Assembly: GCF_947648125.1 (NCBI RefSeq) | Contig: NZ_CANSMR010000008.1 | Location: 62,001 to 126,000, forward strand | Direction: 5' to 3' | DNA: 64,000 nucleotides | Origin: an uncultured Bradyrhizobium sp. | GTDB lineage: Bacteria; Pseudomonadota; Alphaproteobacteria; Rhizobiales; Xanthobacteraceae | Shown here: positions 45,704 to 54,449 of the stretch, piece after piece | Numbering within the stretch: position 1 is the stretch's first letter | Layout of the letters: each line of letters starts with the position of its first letter | Translations under genes and position numbers: made by a program | Notes under the pieces: generated by a model | Seen by the model: only the letters and a program-made list of their open reading frames with translations | The model's database searches: none | What the model was told of the DNA's origin: nothing

Positions 45704-46619
45704 CGAAGCCAAAGGGCAGGGAGACGCGACGCGCTGCGGCTTCGTCGCGCTGATCGGTGCGCCCAATGTCGGCAAGTCGACGCTGGTCAACGCGCTGGTG
45801 GGCTCCAAGGTCACCATCGTTTCGCGCAAGGTTCAGACCACGCGCGCGCTGATCCGCGGCATCGTGATCGAGGGTAACGCGCAGATCATCCTGGTCGACA
45901 CGCCCGGGATCTTCGCGCCGCGGCGTCGGCTCGACCGCGCCATGGTGTCGACTGCCTGGAGCGGCGCCCACGACGCCGATCTCGTCTGTGTGCTGCTCGA
46001 TGCGAAGTCGGGCATCGACGAGGAGGCCAATGCGATCCTGGCCAAGCTCGAGACCGTTGCGCATCCGAAGATCCTGGTGCTGAACAAGGTCGACCTCGTG
46101 CAGCGCGAGAAGCTGCTGGCGCTGGCGCAGGCCGCCAACGAGCGGATGCGCTTCGAGCACACATTCATGATCTCGGCGCTGTCGGGCGATGGCGTTGACG
46201 ACCTGCGCGGGGCGCTGGCCAAGCTGGTGCCCGCGGGACCGTTCCTCTATCCCGAGGACCAGATGTCGGATGCGCCGATGCGGCATCTGGCGGCCGAGAT
46301 CACCCGCGAGAAGATCTACAGCCATCTGCATCAGGAATTGCCGTATCAGTCGACAGTCGAGACCGACAGCTGGACCGACCGCAAGGACAAGTCGATCCGC
46401 ATCGAGCAGACGATCTTTGTCGAGCGCGAGAGCCAGCGCAAGATCGTGCTCGGCAAGGGCGGCGCCACCATCAAGTCGATCGGCGCGCAGGCGCGTGCCG
46501 AGATCGCCGAGATCATGGGCGTGCCCGTGCACCTGTTCCTGTTCGTCAAGGTACGCGAGAACTGGGGCGACGATCCCGACCGTTACAAGGAAATGGGACT
46601 GGATTTCCCCAAGGAATAG
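45696..46619 (+). CDS. era: GTPase Era
   Basis: The 307-residue protein couples 16S rRNA maturation to the cell cycle. GTPase motifs are present: G1 GAPNVGKS (residues 21-28), G3 DTPG (68-71), G4 NKVD near 135. The C-terminal KH domain includes ERESQRKIVLGKGGATIKSIG. The ATG at 45696 overlaps the rnc stop by eight bases; a GTG at 45678 is an alternative. It completes the lepB-rnc-era operon. Confidence 0.97.
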   Translation: MTDEAKGQGDATRCGFVALIGAPNVGKSTLVNALVGSKVTIVSRKVQTTRALIRGIVIEGNAQIILVDTPGIFAPRRRLDRAMVSTAWSGAHDADLVCVLLDAKSGIDEEANAILAKLETVAHPKILVLNKVDLVQREKLLALAQAANERMRFEHTFMISALSGDGVDDLRGALAKLVPAGPFLYPEDQMSDAPMRHLAAEITREKIYSHLHQELPYQSTVETDSWTDRKDKSIRIEQTIFVERESQRKIVLGKGGATIKSIGAQARAEIAEIMGVPVHLFLFVKVRENWGDDPDRYKEMGLDFPKE

Positions 46620-46646
46620 AGCCGGCGCTTGAACGTGCCCAGAGCA

Positions 46647-47045
46647 ATGAGCGTGCCCAAAGCAATGAACGTGCCCAGGAATGTGCTGTGGTTTGAGGTG
46701 CTGCTCTATCTGTCGCTGACGCTCGACGCGTTGTCGGTGGCGTTCCAGGACCGCACGTCGACCGACGTGAGGACCGATCAGATGATCACCGGCGAGACGC
46801 TGACCGCCGGCTGCATGATCCTGCTGCTGGTGTATTTCGTCCGGCTGGCCGCGCAGCACCGCAAGAACTGGCCGCGCTGGGCGCTGGCCGCGATGCTGGT
46901 GCTGTCGGTGATCTCGCTGGTGCAGGTGATCGGCGAAAAAGGCCTGGAGCTCGACAGCGCCATCGAGGTGGTGTCCTGCATCCTGACCGCGGCCGGGCTG
47001 TATTACTCCTTCACCGGCGACGCGCAGGGCTGGTTCAACGCGTAG
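46647..47045 (+). CDS. Hypothetical membrane protein with repeated N-terminus
   Basis: A polytopic protein of about 132 residues with three to four hydrophobic segments (VLWFEVLLYLSLTLDALSVAF; CMILLLVYFVRLAA; WALAAMLVLSVISLVQVIG; a last one near the C-terminus). The start is ambiguous because an 18-bp unit coding (M)NVPRA/(M)SVPKA/(M)NVPRN is repeated three times at 46629-46682, offering TTG at 46629 and ATG at 46647 and 46665. No family is recognised. It lies between era and recO and may be the last gene of the operon. Confidence 0.7.
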   Translation: MSVPKAMNVPRNVLWFEVLLYLSLTLDALSVAFQDRTSTDVRTDQMITGETLTAGCMILLLVYFVRLAAQHRKNWPRWALAAMLVLSVISLVQVIGEKGLELDSAIEVVSCILTAAGLYYSFTGDAQGWFNA

Positions 47046-47053
47046 GATTTGTC

Positions 47054-47118
47054 GGGTGGGTTAGCCCAACGGGTCCGCGCCAGCGCGGCCCGATGACAGG
47101 CTCCGGCGTAACCCACCG
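47054..47118. repeat. Palindromic repeat GGGTGGGTTAG...TAACCCACC
   Basis: GGTGGGTTA and TAACCCACC are inverted ends of a 65-bp element with a GC-rich middle containing GCGCCAGCGC-like sequence. It is of the same type as the compact copy at 50273-50301. It follows the membrane protein gene by nine bases and may help end its transcript. Confidence 0.75.
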
Positions 47119-47139
47119 CTGTAACTTCCTGGCGATATC

Positions 47140-47165
47140 GGCGGATTACGCTACGCTAATCCGCC
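47140..47165. repeat. Palindromic repeat GGCGGATTA-N8-TAATCCGCC
   Basis: Nine-bp perfect arms with an eight-base loop lie 22 bp before the recO start. I recognise it as a common intergenic unit in Bradyrhizobium. Being on the leader side of recO, it could form a hairpin near the recO ribosome-binding region. Confidence 0.75.
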
Positions 47166-47186
47166 CTACATGATACTTTTGCAACC

Positions 47187-47936
47187 ATGGAATGGACCGA
47201 CGAAGGCATCGTGCTGGGCGTGCGGCGGCATGGCGAATCCTCCGCCATTGTCGAGCTCTTGACGCGCGAGCATGGCCGTCATCTCGGCCTGGTGCGCGGC
47301 GGCGCCAGTTCGCGGATGCGGCCGCTGCTGCAGCCCGGCAACAGCGTCACTGCGGTGTGGCGGGCGCGGCTCGACGAGCATCTCGGCATGTACGCGCTGG
47401 AAGGCACGCGGCTGCGGGCGGCGACGCTGCTCGCCGCGTCGCACGCGGTCTATGGCGTGACGCATCTGGCGGCGCTGGCGCGGCTATTGCCGGAGCGCGA
47501 TCCGCATCAAGACATCTACGAGATGCTGCAGGGAACGCTCGACGATTTCGAGGACAGGGGCGTTGCCGCGGTGCACGTGATCCGGTTTGAGCTCGCCATG
47601 CTGACCGAGCTCGGCTTCGGGCTCGACCTCGACAACTGCGCGGCCAGCGGAGAGACCACCGACCTGATCTACGTGTCGCCGAAATCCGGCGGTGCCGTGT
47701 CCCGCGCCGCCGGCGAGCCGTGGCGCGACCGCCTGTTGCCGCTGCCGGCGTTCCTGCGCGAAGGCGAGAGCGGCGCCAACAGCTGGTCGGAGCAGGACCT
47801 GCGCGACGGTTTCCAGATCACCGGCCTGTTCCTGCTCCGCCACGTGCTGGAGCCCCGTGGCCAGGGCCATTCCGACGCCCGCGACGGGTTTATCAACGCC
47901 GTGACCAGGCCGCGGAGCCGAACAGCGGTTCCGTAA
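47187..47936 (+). CDS. recO: DNA repair protein RecO
   Basis: The 249-residue protein helps load RecA on SSB-coated single-stranded DNA in the RecFOR pathway. The N-terminal OB fold ([20 protein letters not shown], then [18 protein letters not shown]) and helical middle ([15 protein letters not shown]... [25 protein letters not shown]) are typical. The zinc-ribbon cysteines of some RecO proteins are not seen beyond NCAASG. It lies in the usual position after era. Confidence 0.95.
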   Translation: MEWTDEGIVLGVRRHGESSAIVELLTREHGRHLGLVRGGASSRMRPLLQPGNSVTAVWRARLDEHLGMYALEGTRLRAATLLAASHAVYGVTHLAALARLLPERDPHQDIYEMLQGTLDDFEDRGVAAVHVIRFELAMLTELGFGLDLDNCAASGETTDLIYVSPKSGGAVSRAAGEPWRDRLLPLPAFLREGESGANSWSEQDLRDGFQITGLFLLRHVLEPRGQGHSDARDGFINAVTRPRSRTAVP

Positions 47937-48008
47937 GGCCGATTCGGGCCCTAAATTCCCGGTGATTCGCGGCTTGCCCGATTCACTGCCAAGGTTTAAC
48001 GCCTCCCC

Positions 48009-50264
48009 ATGGGAAAACGACAGACCCCGCCGGAAAAGCCGGCCGAAATTCACGAGGTGCCGCTGCGTGATGCGCTCGAGGAGCGCTATCTCGCCTACGC
48101 GCTCTCGACCATCATGCATCGTGCGCTGCCGGATGCCCGCGACGGGCTGAAGCCGGTGCACCGCCGCATCCTCTACGGCATGGATTTGCTTGGGCTCGAC
48201 CCGCGCGCGGCATTCAAGAAGTCCGCCAAGATCGTCGGCGACGTGATGGGCTCGTTCCATCCGCACGGCGACCAGGCGATCTATGACGCCATGGTGCGCC
48301 TCGCGCAGGATTTCTCCTCGCGCTACCCGCTGGTCGACGGCCAGGGCAACTTCGGCAATATCGACGGCGATAACGCGGCCGCCTACCGCTACACCGAAGC
48401 GCGCATGACCGAAGTCGCGCGGCTCCTGCTCGACGGCATCGACGAGGACGGCGTCGAGTTCCGCCTCAATTACGACGGCCAGTCGAAGGAGCCGGTGGTG
48501 CTGCCGGGCGGGTTCCCGAACCTGCTCGCCAACGGCGCGCAAGGCATCGCAGTCGGCATGGCGACGTCGATCCCGCCGCACAACGCCGCCGAACTCTGCG
48601 ATGCCGCGCTGCATCTGATCGAGAAGCCCGACGCCAAGTCGAAGGCGTTGCTGAAGTGGGTCAAGGGCCCGGATTTCCCAACCGGCGGCATTGTCGTCGA
48701 TTCCAAGGAAGCGATCATCGAGGCCTACACCACGGGGCGCGGCTCGTTCCGCACCCGCGCGCGCTGGACCCAGGAGGAGGGCGCACGGGGCACCTGGGTG
48801 ATCGTCGTCACCGAGATTCCGTGGCTGGTGCAGAAGTCGCGGATCGTCGAGAAGATCGCCGAACTCATCAACGAGAAGAAGCTGCCGCTGGTTGCCGACG
48901 TCCGCGACGAGTCGGCCGAGGACGTTCGCCTCGTGATCGAGCCGAAGTCCCGCACCGTCGATCCGGCGCTGATGATGGAATCGCTGTTCCGGCTGACCGA
49001 GCTGGAAAGCAAGATCTCGCTGAACCTGAACGTGCTGATCAAGGGCCGCATCCCGAAGGTAGTCGGCCTTGCCGAGTGCCTGCGCGAATGGCTCGACCAT
49101 CTGCGCGACGTGCTGGTCCGCCGTTCCAACTTCCGCAAGACGCAGATCGAGCACCGCCTGGAAGTGCTGGGCGGTCACCTCGTCGCCTATCTGAACCTCG
49201 ACAAGGTGATCAAGATCATCCGCACCGAGGACGAGCCGAAGCCGGTCTTGATGAAGACCTTCAACCTCACCGACGTCCAGGCCGATGCCATCCTCAACAT
49301 GCGCCTGCGCAATTTGCGCCGCCTGGAGGAGATGGAGATCCGCACCGAGGACAAGGATCTGCGCAAGGAGCTGAAGGGCATCGAGGGCCTGCTCGGCTCC
49401 GAGACCGAGCAATGGGCCAAGGTCAGTGATCAGGTCCGCAAGGTCCGCGATATCTTCGGGCCGAAGACGCCGCTCGGCAAGCGCCGCACCACCTTCGCCG
49501 ATGCGCCCGAGCATGACCTCGCCGCGATCGAGGAAGCGCTGGTCGAGCGCGAGCCCTGCACCGTCGTGATCTCCGAGAAGGGCTGGGTGCGGACGCTGAA
49601 GGGCCACGTCGAGGATCTCTCGGGGCTTGCCTTCAAGACCGACGACAAGCTCGAGCACTCGTTCTTTGCCGAGACCACCTCGAAGCTGTTGCTGTTCGCC
49701 ACCAACGGCAAGTTCTACTCGCTCGACGTCGCCAAGCTGCCGGGCGGCCGCGGCCATGGCGAGCCGATCCGCATGTTCATCGACCTCGAGCAGGACGCTG
49801 CGATCATCTCGCTGTTCGTCAACAAGGGCGAGCGCAAGTTCCTGATCGCGAGCAGCGAGGGACAAGGCTTCGTCGTCAAGGAAGAGGACTGCGTCGGCAA
49901 CACCCGCAAGGGCAAGCAGGTGCTCAACGTCGAGATGCCGAACGAGGCCCGTGCCATCACGACCGTGAACGGCGACACCGTTGCGGTGATCGGCACCAAC
50001 CACAAGATGGTGCTGTTCGGTCTCGACCAGGTGCCGGAGATGGCGCGCGGCCGCGGCGTTCGGCTGCAGAAATACAGCAGCTCGGAGCTGTCCGATGTTG
50101 CGGTGTTCGACTCCAAGGCCGGCCTGACCTGGAAGGATTCCGCCGGCCGTGAGCACAGCATGACCTTGAAGGAACTGGCCGACTGGCGCGGCAACCGCGC
50201 CGATGCCGGCCGGCTCGCCCATGGCCTGCCGAAGTCGAACAAGTTCAATCGCGGCGTGGAGTAG
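48009..50264 (+). CDS. parC: DNA topoisomerase IV subunit A
   Basis: A 751-residue type IIA topoisomerase subunit that decatenates daughter chromosomes with ParE. Catalytic Tyr128 is in [11 protein letters not shown]; the quinolone-interaction helix is [15 protein letters not shown] (residues 81-95) with Ser82. The C-terminal pinwheel has [23 protein letters not shown] and later blades. The order recO-parC is typical of this group. A 949-codon frame on the opposite strand is a GC-driven shadow. Confidence 0.96.
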   Translation: MGKRQTPPEKPAEIHEVPLRDALEERYLAYALSTIMHRALPDARDGLKPVHRRILYGMDLLGLDPRAAFKKSAKIVGDVMGSFHPHGDQAIYDAMVRLAQDFSSRYPLVDGQGNFGNIDGDNAAAYRYTEARMTEVARLLLDGIDEDGVEFRLNYDGQSKEPVVLPGGFPNLLANGAQGIAVGMATSIPPHNAAELCDAALHLIEKPDAKSKALLKWVKGPDFPTGGIVVDSKEAIIEAYTTGRGSFRTRARWTQEEGARGTWVIVVTEIPWLVQKSRIVEKIAELINEKKLPLVADVRDESAEDVRLVIEPKSRTVDPALMMESLFRLTELESKISLNLNVLIKGRIPKVVGLAECLREWLDHLRDVLVRRSNFRKTQIEHRLEVLGGHLVAYLNLDKVIKIIRTEDEPKPVLMKTFNLTDVQADAILNMRLRNLRRLEEMEIRTEDKDLRKELKGIEGLLGSETEQWAKVSDQVRKVRDIFGPKTPLGKRRTTFADAPEHDLAAIEEALVEREPCTVVISEKGWVRTLKGHVEDLSGLAFKTDDKLEHSFFAETTSKLLLFATNGKFYSLDVAKLPGGRGHGEPIRMFIDLEQDAAIISLFVNKGERKFLIASSEGQGFVVKEEDCVGNTRKGKQVLNVEMPNEARAITTVNGDTVAVIGTNHKMVLFGLDQVPEMARGRGVRLQKYSSSELSDVAVFDSKAGLTWKDSAGREHSMTLKELADWRGNRADAGRLAHGLPKSNKFNRGVE

Positions 50265-50272
50265 TTGCGCAG

Positions 50273-50301
50273 GGCGGGTTAGGCGCAAGCCGTAACCCGC
50301 C
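50273..50301. repeat. Palindrome GGCGGGTTA-N11-TAACCCGCC after parC
   Basis: A 29-bp perfect inverted repeat eight bases after the parC stop, of the same family as 47054-47118. Both are placed directly downstream of genes, so they may serve as transcript ends even without a T tract. Confidence 0.75.
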
Positions 50302-50379
50302 GTTCGACAGCCGCGGTGTGATAGTATCCACATTTCACCGCGCTATAACCGTCGCCGACGATATCGGGCGACGGTTGCC

Positions 50380-51357
50380 ATGGCGCACAATCACGACCAC
50401 GACCATGACCACAGCGGTCATTCTCACGGACATTCCCATGCCGGGCACGCGCACGCCGGGCATTCCCATGCCGGGCACAGCCACGCGCCCGACAGTTTCG
50501 GCACGGCGTTTGCGGTCGGCGCCTCGCTGAACACCGCCTTCGTCATCGCCGAGCTGATCTTCGGCTACTCCGCCAACTCGCTGGCGCTGGTCTCCGACGC
50601 CGTTCACAATCTCTCCGATGTCATCGCGCTGCTGCTAGCCTGGGGCGGGGCGTGGCTCGCCGGCAGGCGCCCGACCGACACCCACACCTATGGCTACCGC
50701 CGTGCCTCGATCCTGGCGGCGCTGTTCAATGCCGGGCTGCTGTTGATCGCGGTCGGCGGCATCGCGGTCGAGGCGATCAACCGCTTCCGCGAGCCGGCCG
50801 AGGTCGCAAGCTGGACCGTGGTCTGGGTCGCGGCGCTCGGCATCCTGATCAATGGCGGCACGGCGCTGCTGTTCATGCGCGGCCGCGACAGCGACCTCAA
50901 TGTGCGCGGCGCCTATCTGCACATGGCGGCGGACGCCGGCGTCTCGTTCGGCGTCGTGATCGCCGCGCTGCTGATCATGGCGACCGGTTGGCACTGGCTC
51001 GATCCGGCAATCAGCCTCGTCATTGCCGTGGTGGTGCTGCTGAGCGGCTGGGAGCTTGCTCGCGACAGCGTCAACCTCGCGCTCGACGCGGTGCCGAGGG
51101 GGATCGACCTCAAGCAGGTGAGGGATTATCTCGGCGCGCTCGAGGGCGTTACCGAGGTGCACGACCTGCACATCTGGGCGATGAGCACCAGCGAGACGGC
51201 GTTGACCGCGCATCTGGTGCGGCCCGGCGGACATGACGATGTCTTCCTGCATCGCGTCTGCGCCGAGCTGTCGGAGCGGTTCAGCATCCACCACGCGACC
51301 CTGCAGGTCGAGATCAGCAGCGAGACCTGCCGGCTGGCGCCGGCGGAAATGGTTTAG
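50380..51357 (+). CDS. Cation diffusion facilitator (zinc/cobalt exporter, CzcD-like)
   Basis: A 325-residue protein with six membrane helices and the CDF metal site (SLALVSDAVHNLSDVIALLLAWGG; HMAADAGVSFGVV). The first ~36 residues are a His-rich sequence of HDHDHDHSGHSHGHS type repeated as GHSHAGH units, a metal-binding tail. The C-terminal cytoplasmic domain (VTEVHDLHIWAMSTSETALTAHL) is also typical. It exports zinc or related divalent metal. DNA coding the His tail is itself internally repetitive. Confidence 0.94.
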   Translation: MAHNHDHDHDHSGHSHGHSHAGHAHAGHSHAGHSHAPDSFGTAFAVGASLNTAFVIAELIFGYSANSLALVSDAVHNLSDVIALLLAWGGAWLAGRRPTDTHTYGYRRASILAALFNAGLLLIAVGGIAVEAINRFREPAEVASWTVVWVAALGILINGGTALLFMRGRDSDLNVRGAYLHMAADAGVSFGVVIAALLIMATGWHWLDPAISLVIAVVVLLSGWELARDSVNLALDAVPRGIDLKQVRDYLGALEGVTEVHDLHIWAMSTSETALTAHLVRPGGHDDVFLHRVCAELSERFSIHHATLQVEISSETCRLAPAEMV

Positions 51358-51484
51358 CCGTCGGCGGCGAGATTCACTCGCGTTCAATTGATCGACCGAC
51401 CGATGTCCGTGTCTTCCACGGCCGCCAATGAGACGGCACATTGCGGCCGCGCGCGTCGAGCGGGCGCGATCAATGGAGGGCAAC

Positions 51485-52312
51485 GTGAAGAAGGCTATCG
51501 GTCTTGCAATGTTGCTCTGGGTCGTGGGCGCGACACCGTACGCAGACGCCCAGCCAGCGAAATCAGGCGTCGAGCGGCTCTACATCCTCAACTGTGGCGA
51601 AGGCGTCGCGGGCGACATTTCGCGCTGGTCGCCCGGCGTCAATGAAGGCAAGTCGATGGACTTTGTCGACAATTGCTACCTGATCAAGCATGCGCAGGGC
51701 TGGTTCCTGTGGGACACCGGCATTCCCGACGCGGTGGCGGCGATGCCGAACGGCCTTGCGCCTGCCGATCCCAAGGCCATCACCTGGCGGCGGCCGAAGA
51801 CCTTGGCCGCGCAGCTCGACCAGCTCGGAGTGAAGCCGTCGGACATCAAGGCGATCGCCGTCTCGCATACCCATCCCGATCACATCGGCAATGTCGAGCT
51901 GTTCCCGGCCGCGATGCTGTATGTGCAAAAGGCCGAGTATGACTGGCCTGGCACCAACAACGCGCCGCGCTTCAAGGCGGAGCATCCGGTGACAAAACTC
52001 GAGGGTGATCGCGACGTGTTCGGCGACGGCAGCGTCACCATCCTGTCGACGCCGGGCCACACGCCCGGCCACCAGTCGCTGCTGGTGAAGTTGCCGAAGA
52101 CCGGCGCGGTCGTGCTGACCGGCGATGCCGTCCACTTCAGGGACAATTGGGACAATCGGCGCGTGCCGAGCCTGAACGCCAGCAAGGAGCAGACGCTGGC
52201 CTCGATGCAGAGGATCGCCGACATGCTGACCAGGGAGAAGGCGCAGCTCTGGATCAACCACGACAAGGCCCAGCGCGACGGGCTGAAGCTGTCACCGGAC
52301 TTCTATGACTGA
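51485..52312 (+). CDS. Secreted metallo-beta-lactamase fold hydrolase (AHL-lactonase-like)
   Basis: The GTG at 51485, with GGAGGG six bases upstream, gives a 275-residue protein with a signal peptide (MKKAIGLAMLLWVVGATPYADA). The metal motif HTHPDHIGN, then STPGHTPGHQSL and TGDAVHF, place it in the MBL superfamily near N-acyl-homoserine lactone lactonases. Export to the periplasm is unusual for quorum-quenching lactonases, so another ester or lactone substrate is possible. Its end overlaps the convergent XRE gene by ten bases. Confidence 0.88.
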   Translation: MKKAIGLAMLLWVVGATPYADAQPAKSGVERLYILNCGEGVAGDISRWSPGVNEGKSMDFVDNCYLIKHAQGWFLWDTGIPDAVAAMPNGLAPADPKAITWRRPKTLAAQLDQLGVKPSDIKAIAVSHTHPDHIGNVELFPAAMLYVQKAEYDWPGTNNAPRFKAEHPVTKLEGDRDVFGDGSVTILSTPGHTPGHQSLLVKLPKTGAVVLTGDAVHFRDNWDNRRVPSLNASKEQTLASMQRIADMLTREKAQLWINHDKAQRDGLKLSPDFYD

Positions 52313-53124
52313 ACCGCTTCGCGACCGCGCGTTTTCGACCAGTCTCGAAAAATCTGCGCCGTCGCATCGTCCATTGGAAAGAAGCTCTCGATGCGCAGCT
52401 CCTGCAAGGTGACGTCCTGCGGCGTTCCCAGTGTCGCGATGGTGGTGAACAGCTGCAGGCCGACGTCGCCCTTGCGAAACAGCATCGGCAGCACCGGTCC
52501 GGACGCGGGCCCCGCAGGCGGCGCGGCCAACGCAGCCTCGACGCCGTCATAGGCCAAGAGGCGCTTGAGCAAGTCGGCCGTCGCGCTGGTGCCGTCCGCT
52601 GCGGCATCGGCCTCGACGCTGCGGATGAAGTAGCCTGCAACCTCGGTCCAGTTGGTGAGATAGGGCCGCAGCACGCCGGGCGCGACCAGCGCGTCGGCGA
52701 GATTGACCGCGGTACCGGGCGCCAGCGGCCCGACCAGAAATTCCACCAGCTGCCCGGCGCCTGTATTGGCAAGCAGCAGATTCCAGTGTCGGTCGACCAC
52801 GACCGCAGGGAAGGGCTCCTGCTGCGCCAATATGAAATCGAGCGCGTGACGGATCTGCGCGAGTTCAGGCGCGGCAAGATCGGTTTGCCGCCACACCGGC
52901 GCGAAGCCGGCCGCGACCAGCAGCGCGTTCTGCTGGCGCAACGGCACGTCGAGCGCCGCAGCGAGCCGGATCACCATGTCGCGGCTCGGTGCGGCGCGGC
53001 CGAGCTCGAGGAAGCTCAGATGGCGCTGCGAGATATCCGCGCGCCCGGCGAGCTCAAGTTGCGAATGGCCCTTGCGTTGCCGCCACCAGCGCAGGCTGGC
53101 TGCAAAATCGCGCTGCTGCGACAT
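52303..53124 (-). CDS. XRE family regulator with MmyB-like ligand domain
   Basis: A 273-residue protein: an N-terminal lambda-repressor-type HTH (FAASLRWWRQRKGHSQLELAGRADISQRHLSFLELGRAAPS) and a C-terminal PAS-like MmyB domain (VVVDRHWNLLLANTGAGQLVEFLVG). Proteins of this family in proteobacteria and actinobacteria bind fatty-acid-like ligands in the one case I know structurally. It is divergent from an EamA transporter gene; a CTACC-N-GGTAG palindrome just upstream of its ATG is a likely autoregulatory site. Confidence 0.9.
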   Translation of the reverse strand: MSQQRDFAASLRWWRQRKGHSQLELAGRADISQRHLSFLELGRAAPSRDMVIRLAAALDVPLRQQNALLVAAGFAPVWRQTDLAAPELAQIRHALDFILAQQEPFPAVVVDRHWNLLLANTGAGQLVEFLVGPLAPGTAVNLADALVAPGVLRPYLTNWTEVAGYFIRSVEADAAADGTSATADLLKRLLAYDGVEAALAAPPAGPASGPVLPMLFRKGDVGLQLFTTIATLGTPQDVTLQELRIESFFPMDDATAQIFRDWSKTRGREAVQS

Positions 53125-53130
53125 GAATAC

Positions 53131-53141
53131 CTACCAGGTAG
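53131..53141. promoter_or_regulatory. Palindrome in the XRE-EamA divergent promoter
   Basis: CTACCAGGTAG is a perfect dyad with one central base, seven bases before the XRE start codon and overlapping its ribosome-binding region. Binding there would block both transcription and translation initiation of the regulator. It also lies about 60-75 bp upstream of the transporter start. Confidence 0.55.
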
Positions 53142-53203
53142 TTGCCGGAATGATCTGGCCGGGCAAGATGCCACAAGCGAGCACGAAACGCATGGGGACC
53201 GGG

Positions 53204-54082
53204 ATGGGCGAGTGGATCGGCGTTGCGATTGCACTGGTCTCGAGCTGCCTCGGCGGCACGGCGGCGGCGATCACGCGTTACCTGGCAGGCAATGCCGACC
53301 CGATCACGCTTGCGATCCTGCGCTGGGCGATCGGCTTTCTCTGCGTGCTTCCCGCCGCGGTCCTGCTTCGCGCGAAGTGGCCGCGGCGCGAGGATTTGCT
53401 TGCGGTCGCGGGGCTCGGGATCGCCTTCTTCGGCGTGTTCTTCGTGCTCTACAACATCGCGATGTCGTACACGACGGCAGCGCGCGCCAGCCTTGCGCTG
53501 GCGACGTTGCCGCTCTCCACCATGGTGGTCGGTGCCTTGCTCGGCATCGAACCGCTGACGATGCGCAAATCGGCCGGGGTTTCGATTGCGGTGCTCGGCG
53601 TGGCCGCCGCGCTCGCATCCGGGCTGTCGGCGGCGCCGGCGGGTGCCTGGCGCGGCGAATTGATCATGGCCGCCGCGGTGCTCTGCATGGCGTTCTACAA
53701 CGTGCTGTCGCGACCGTTCATCCGCCGCTCCAGTGCGCTCGGTTTCCTCACCGTGGGCATGGGCGCGGGCGCGGCGGCGCTCGTGGCGGTCGGGATGTTC
53801 ACCGGCAGCCTGGCGACGCTGCGCGAATTCGGCCCATCGCAGTGGATCGCGGGGCTCTATCTCGGGATGGCCGGCGGCGCGATGGCCTTCATCCTGTGGG
53901 TGCTGGCGCTCGAGCGCGCCTCGCCGACCCGCGTCGCCAACACCATGACGGTCAATCCGATCGCCGCCGGGCTGCTGGCGAAGCAGCTGGTCGGCGAGCC
54001 GATCACGGCCAATCTGGTGGTCGGTCTGATCGCGGTCTTCGCCGGAATCTGGATCGCGACGTCGGAGACCAAGCCGGCCTGA
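53204..54082 (+). CDS. EamA/DMT family transporter
   Basis: A protein of about 292 residues with ten hydrophobic segments and two EamA repeats (WIGVAIALVSSCLGGTAAAITRYLAG; GELIMAAAVLCMAFYNVLSRPFI). The ATG at 53204 has GGGGACCGGG upstream; ATG at 53192 or 53123 are alternatives but add non-membrane residues. It is divergent from the XRE regulator gene, which probably controls it. Substrate unknown. Confidence 0.87.
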   Translation: MGEWIGVAIALVSSCLGGTAAAITRYLAGNADPITLAILRWAIGFLCVLPAAVLLRAKWPRREDLLAVAGLGIAFFGVFFVLYNIAMSYTTAARASLALATLPLSTMVVGALLGIEPLTMRKSAGVSIAVLGVAAALASGLSAAPAGAWRGELIMAAAVLCMAFYNVLSRPFIRRSSALGFLTVGMGAGAAALVAVGMFTGSLATLREFGPSQWIAGLYLGMAGGAMAFILWVLALERASPTRVANTMTVNPIAAGLLAKQLVGEPITANLVVGLIAVFAGIWIATSETKPA

Positions 54083-54274
54083 TCAACTATGCGGGGCGGA
54101 CGGCGCGGCGACAGGCGGGGCCGGCGTGTGCTTCGGCTTCATTGTGCCGGCGTAGAACGACAGGGCGTAGACCAGGATGATGCCGGCCAGATAGACCCCA
54201 TAGGATTGCGGCGGGGTGATCGCCCATCGCATGAGGCGTCGGATCGGGCTCGGCTGGCCGTCATCGTTGTCCAT
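54083..54274 (-). CDS. Small membrane protein, 63 residues
   Basis: The frame starts MDNDDGQPSPIRRLMRWAIT, has one membrane helix (YGVYLAGIILVYALSFYAG) and a Pro/Ala-rich C-terminus. It abuts the EamA gene end to end in convergent orientation. Its start is 175 bp from the cyclase start on the other strand. The ribosome-binding site is weak (AAGAG). The N-terminal 'PSPIRRLMRWAITPPQSYGVYLAGI' pattern looks conserved-type rather than random, but I cannot name a family. Confidence 0.6.
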   Translation of the reverse strand: MDNDDGQPSPIRRLMRWAITPPQSYGVYLAGIILVYALSFYAGTMKPKHTPAPPVAAPSAPHS

Positions 54275-54449
54275 GCGCTCTTGTGCGCGAAGGCTGGGGC
54301 AAAGGGAAGCGGAATCGCCGCCATTCGGCGGCGTCGTTCCGCCCGAAAATGATGCGGCGGGACGGCTTGCAATGCCGGACGAGCGTCCGCATCTGTCACG
54401 CGACGACCAGCCCTTCCTCCCGCACCAATTGCCCGGCATAATCCCACGT

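Noticed and set aside
47484-50333. 949-codon frame on the minus strand opposite parC
   Set aside because: High GC makes long antisense frames; parC on the plus strand is unmistakable and the antisense product is Arg/His-rich with no known domain.
50390-50500. CRISPR-like short repeats near 50.4 kb
   Set aside because: The repetition is the His-rich coding sequence (GGACATTCCCATGCCGGG-like units) of the CDF exporter, without spacers.
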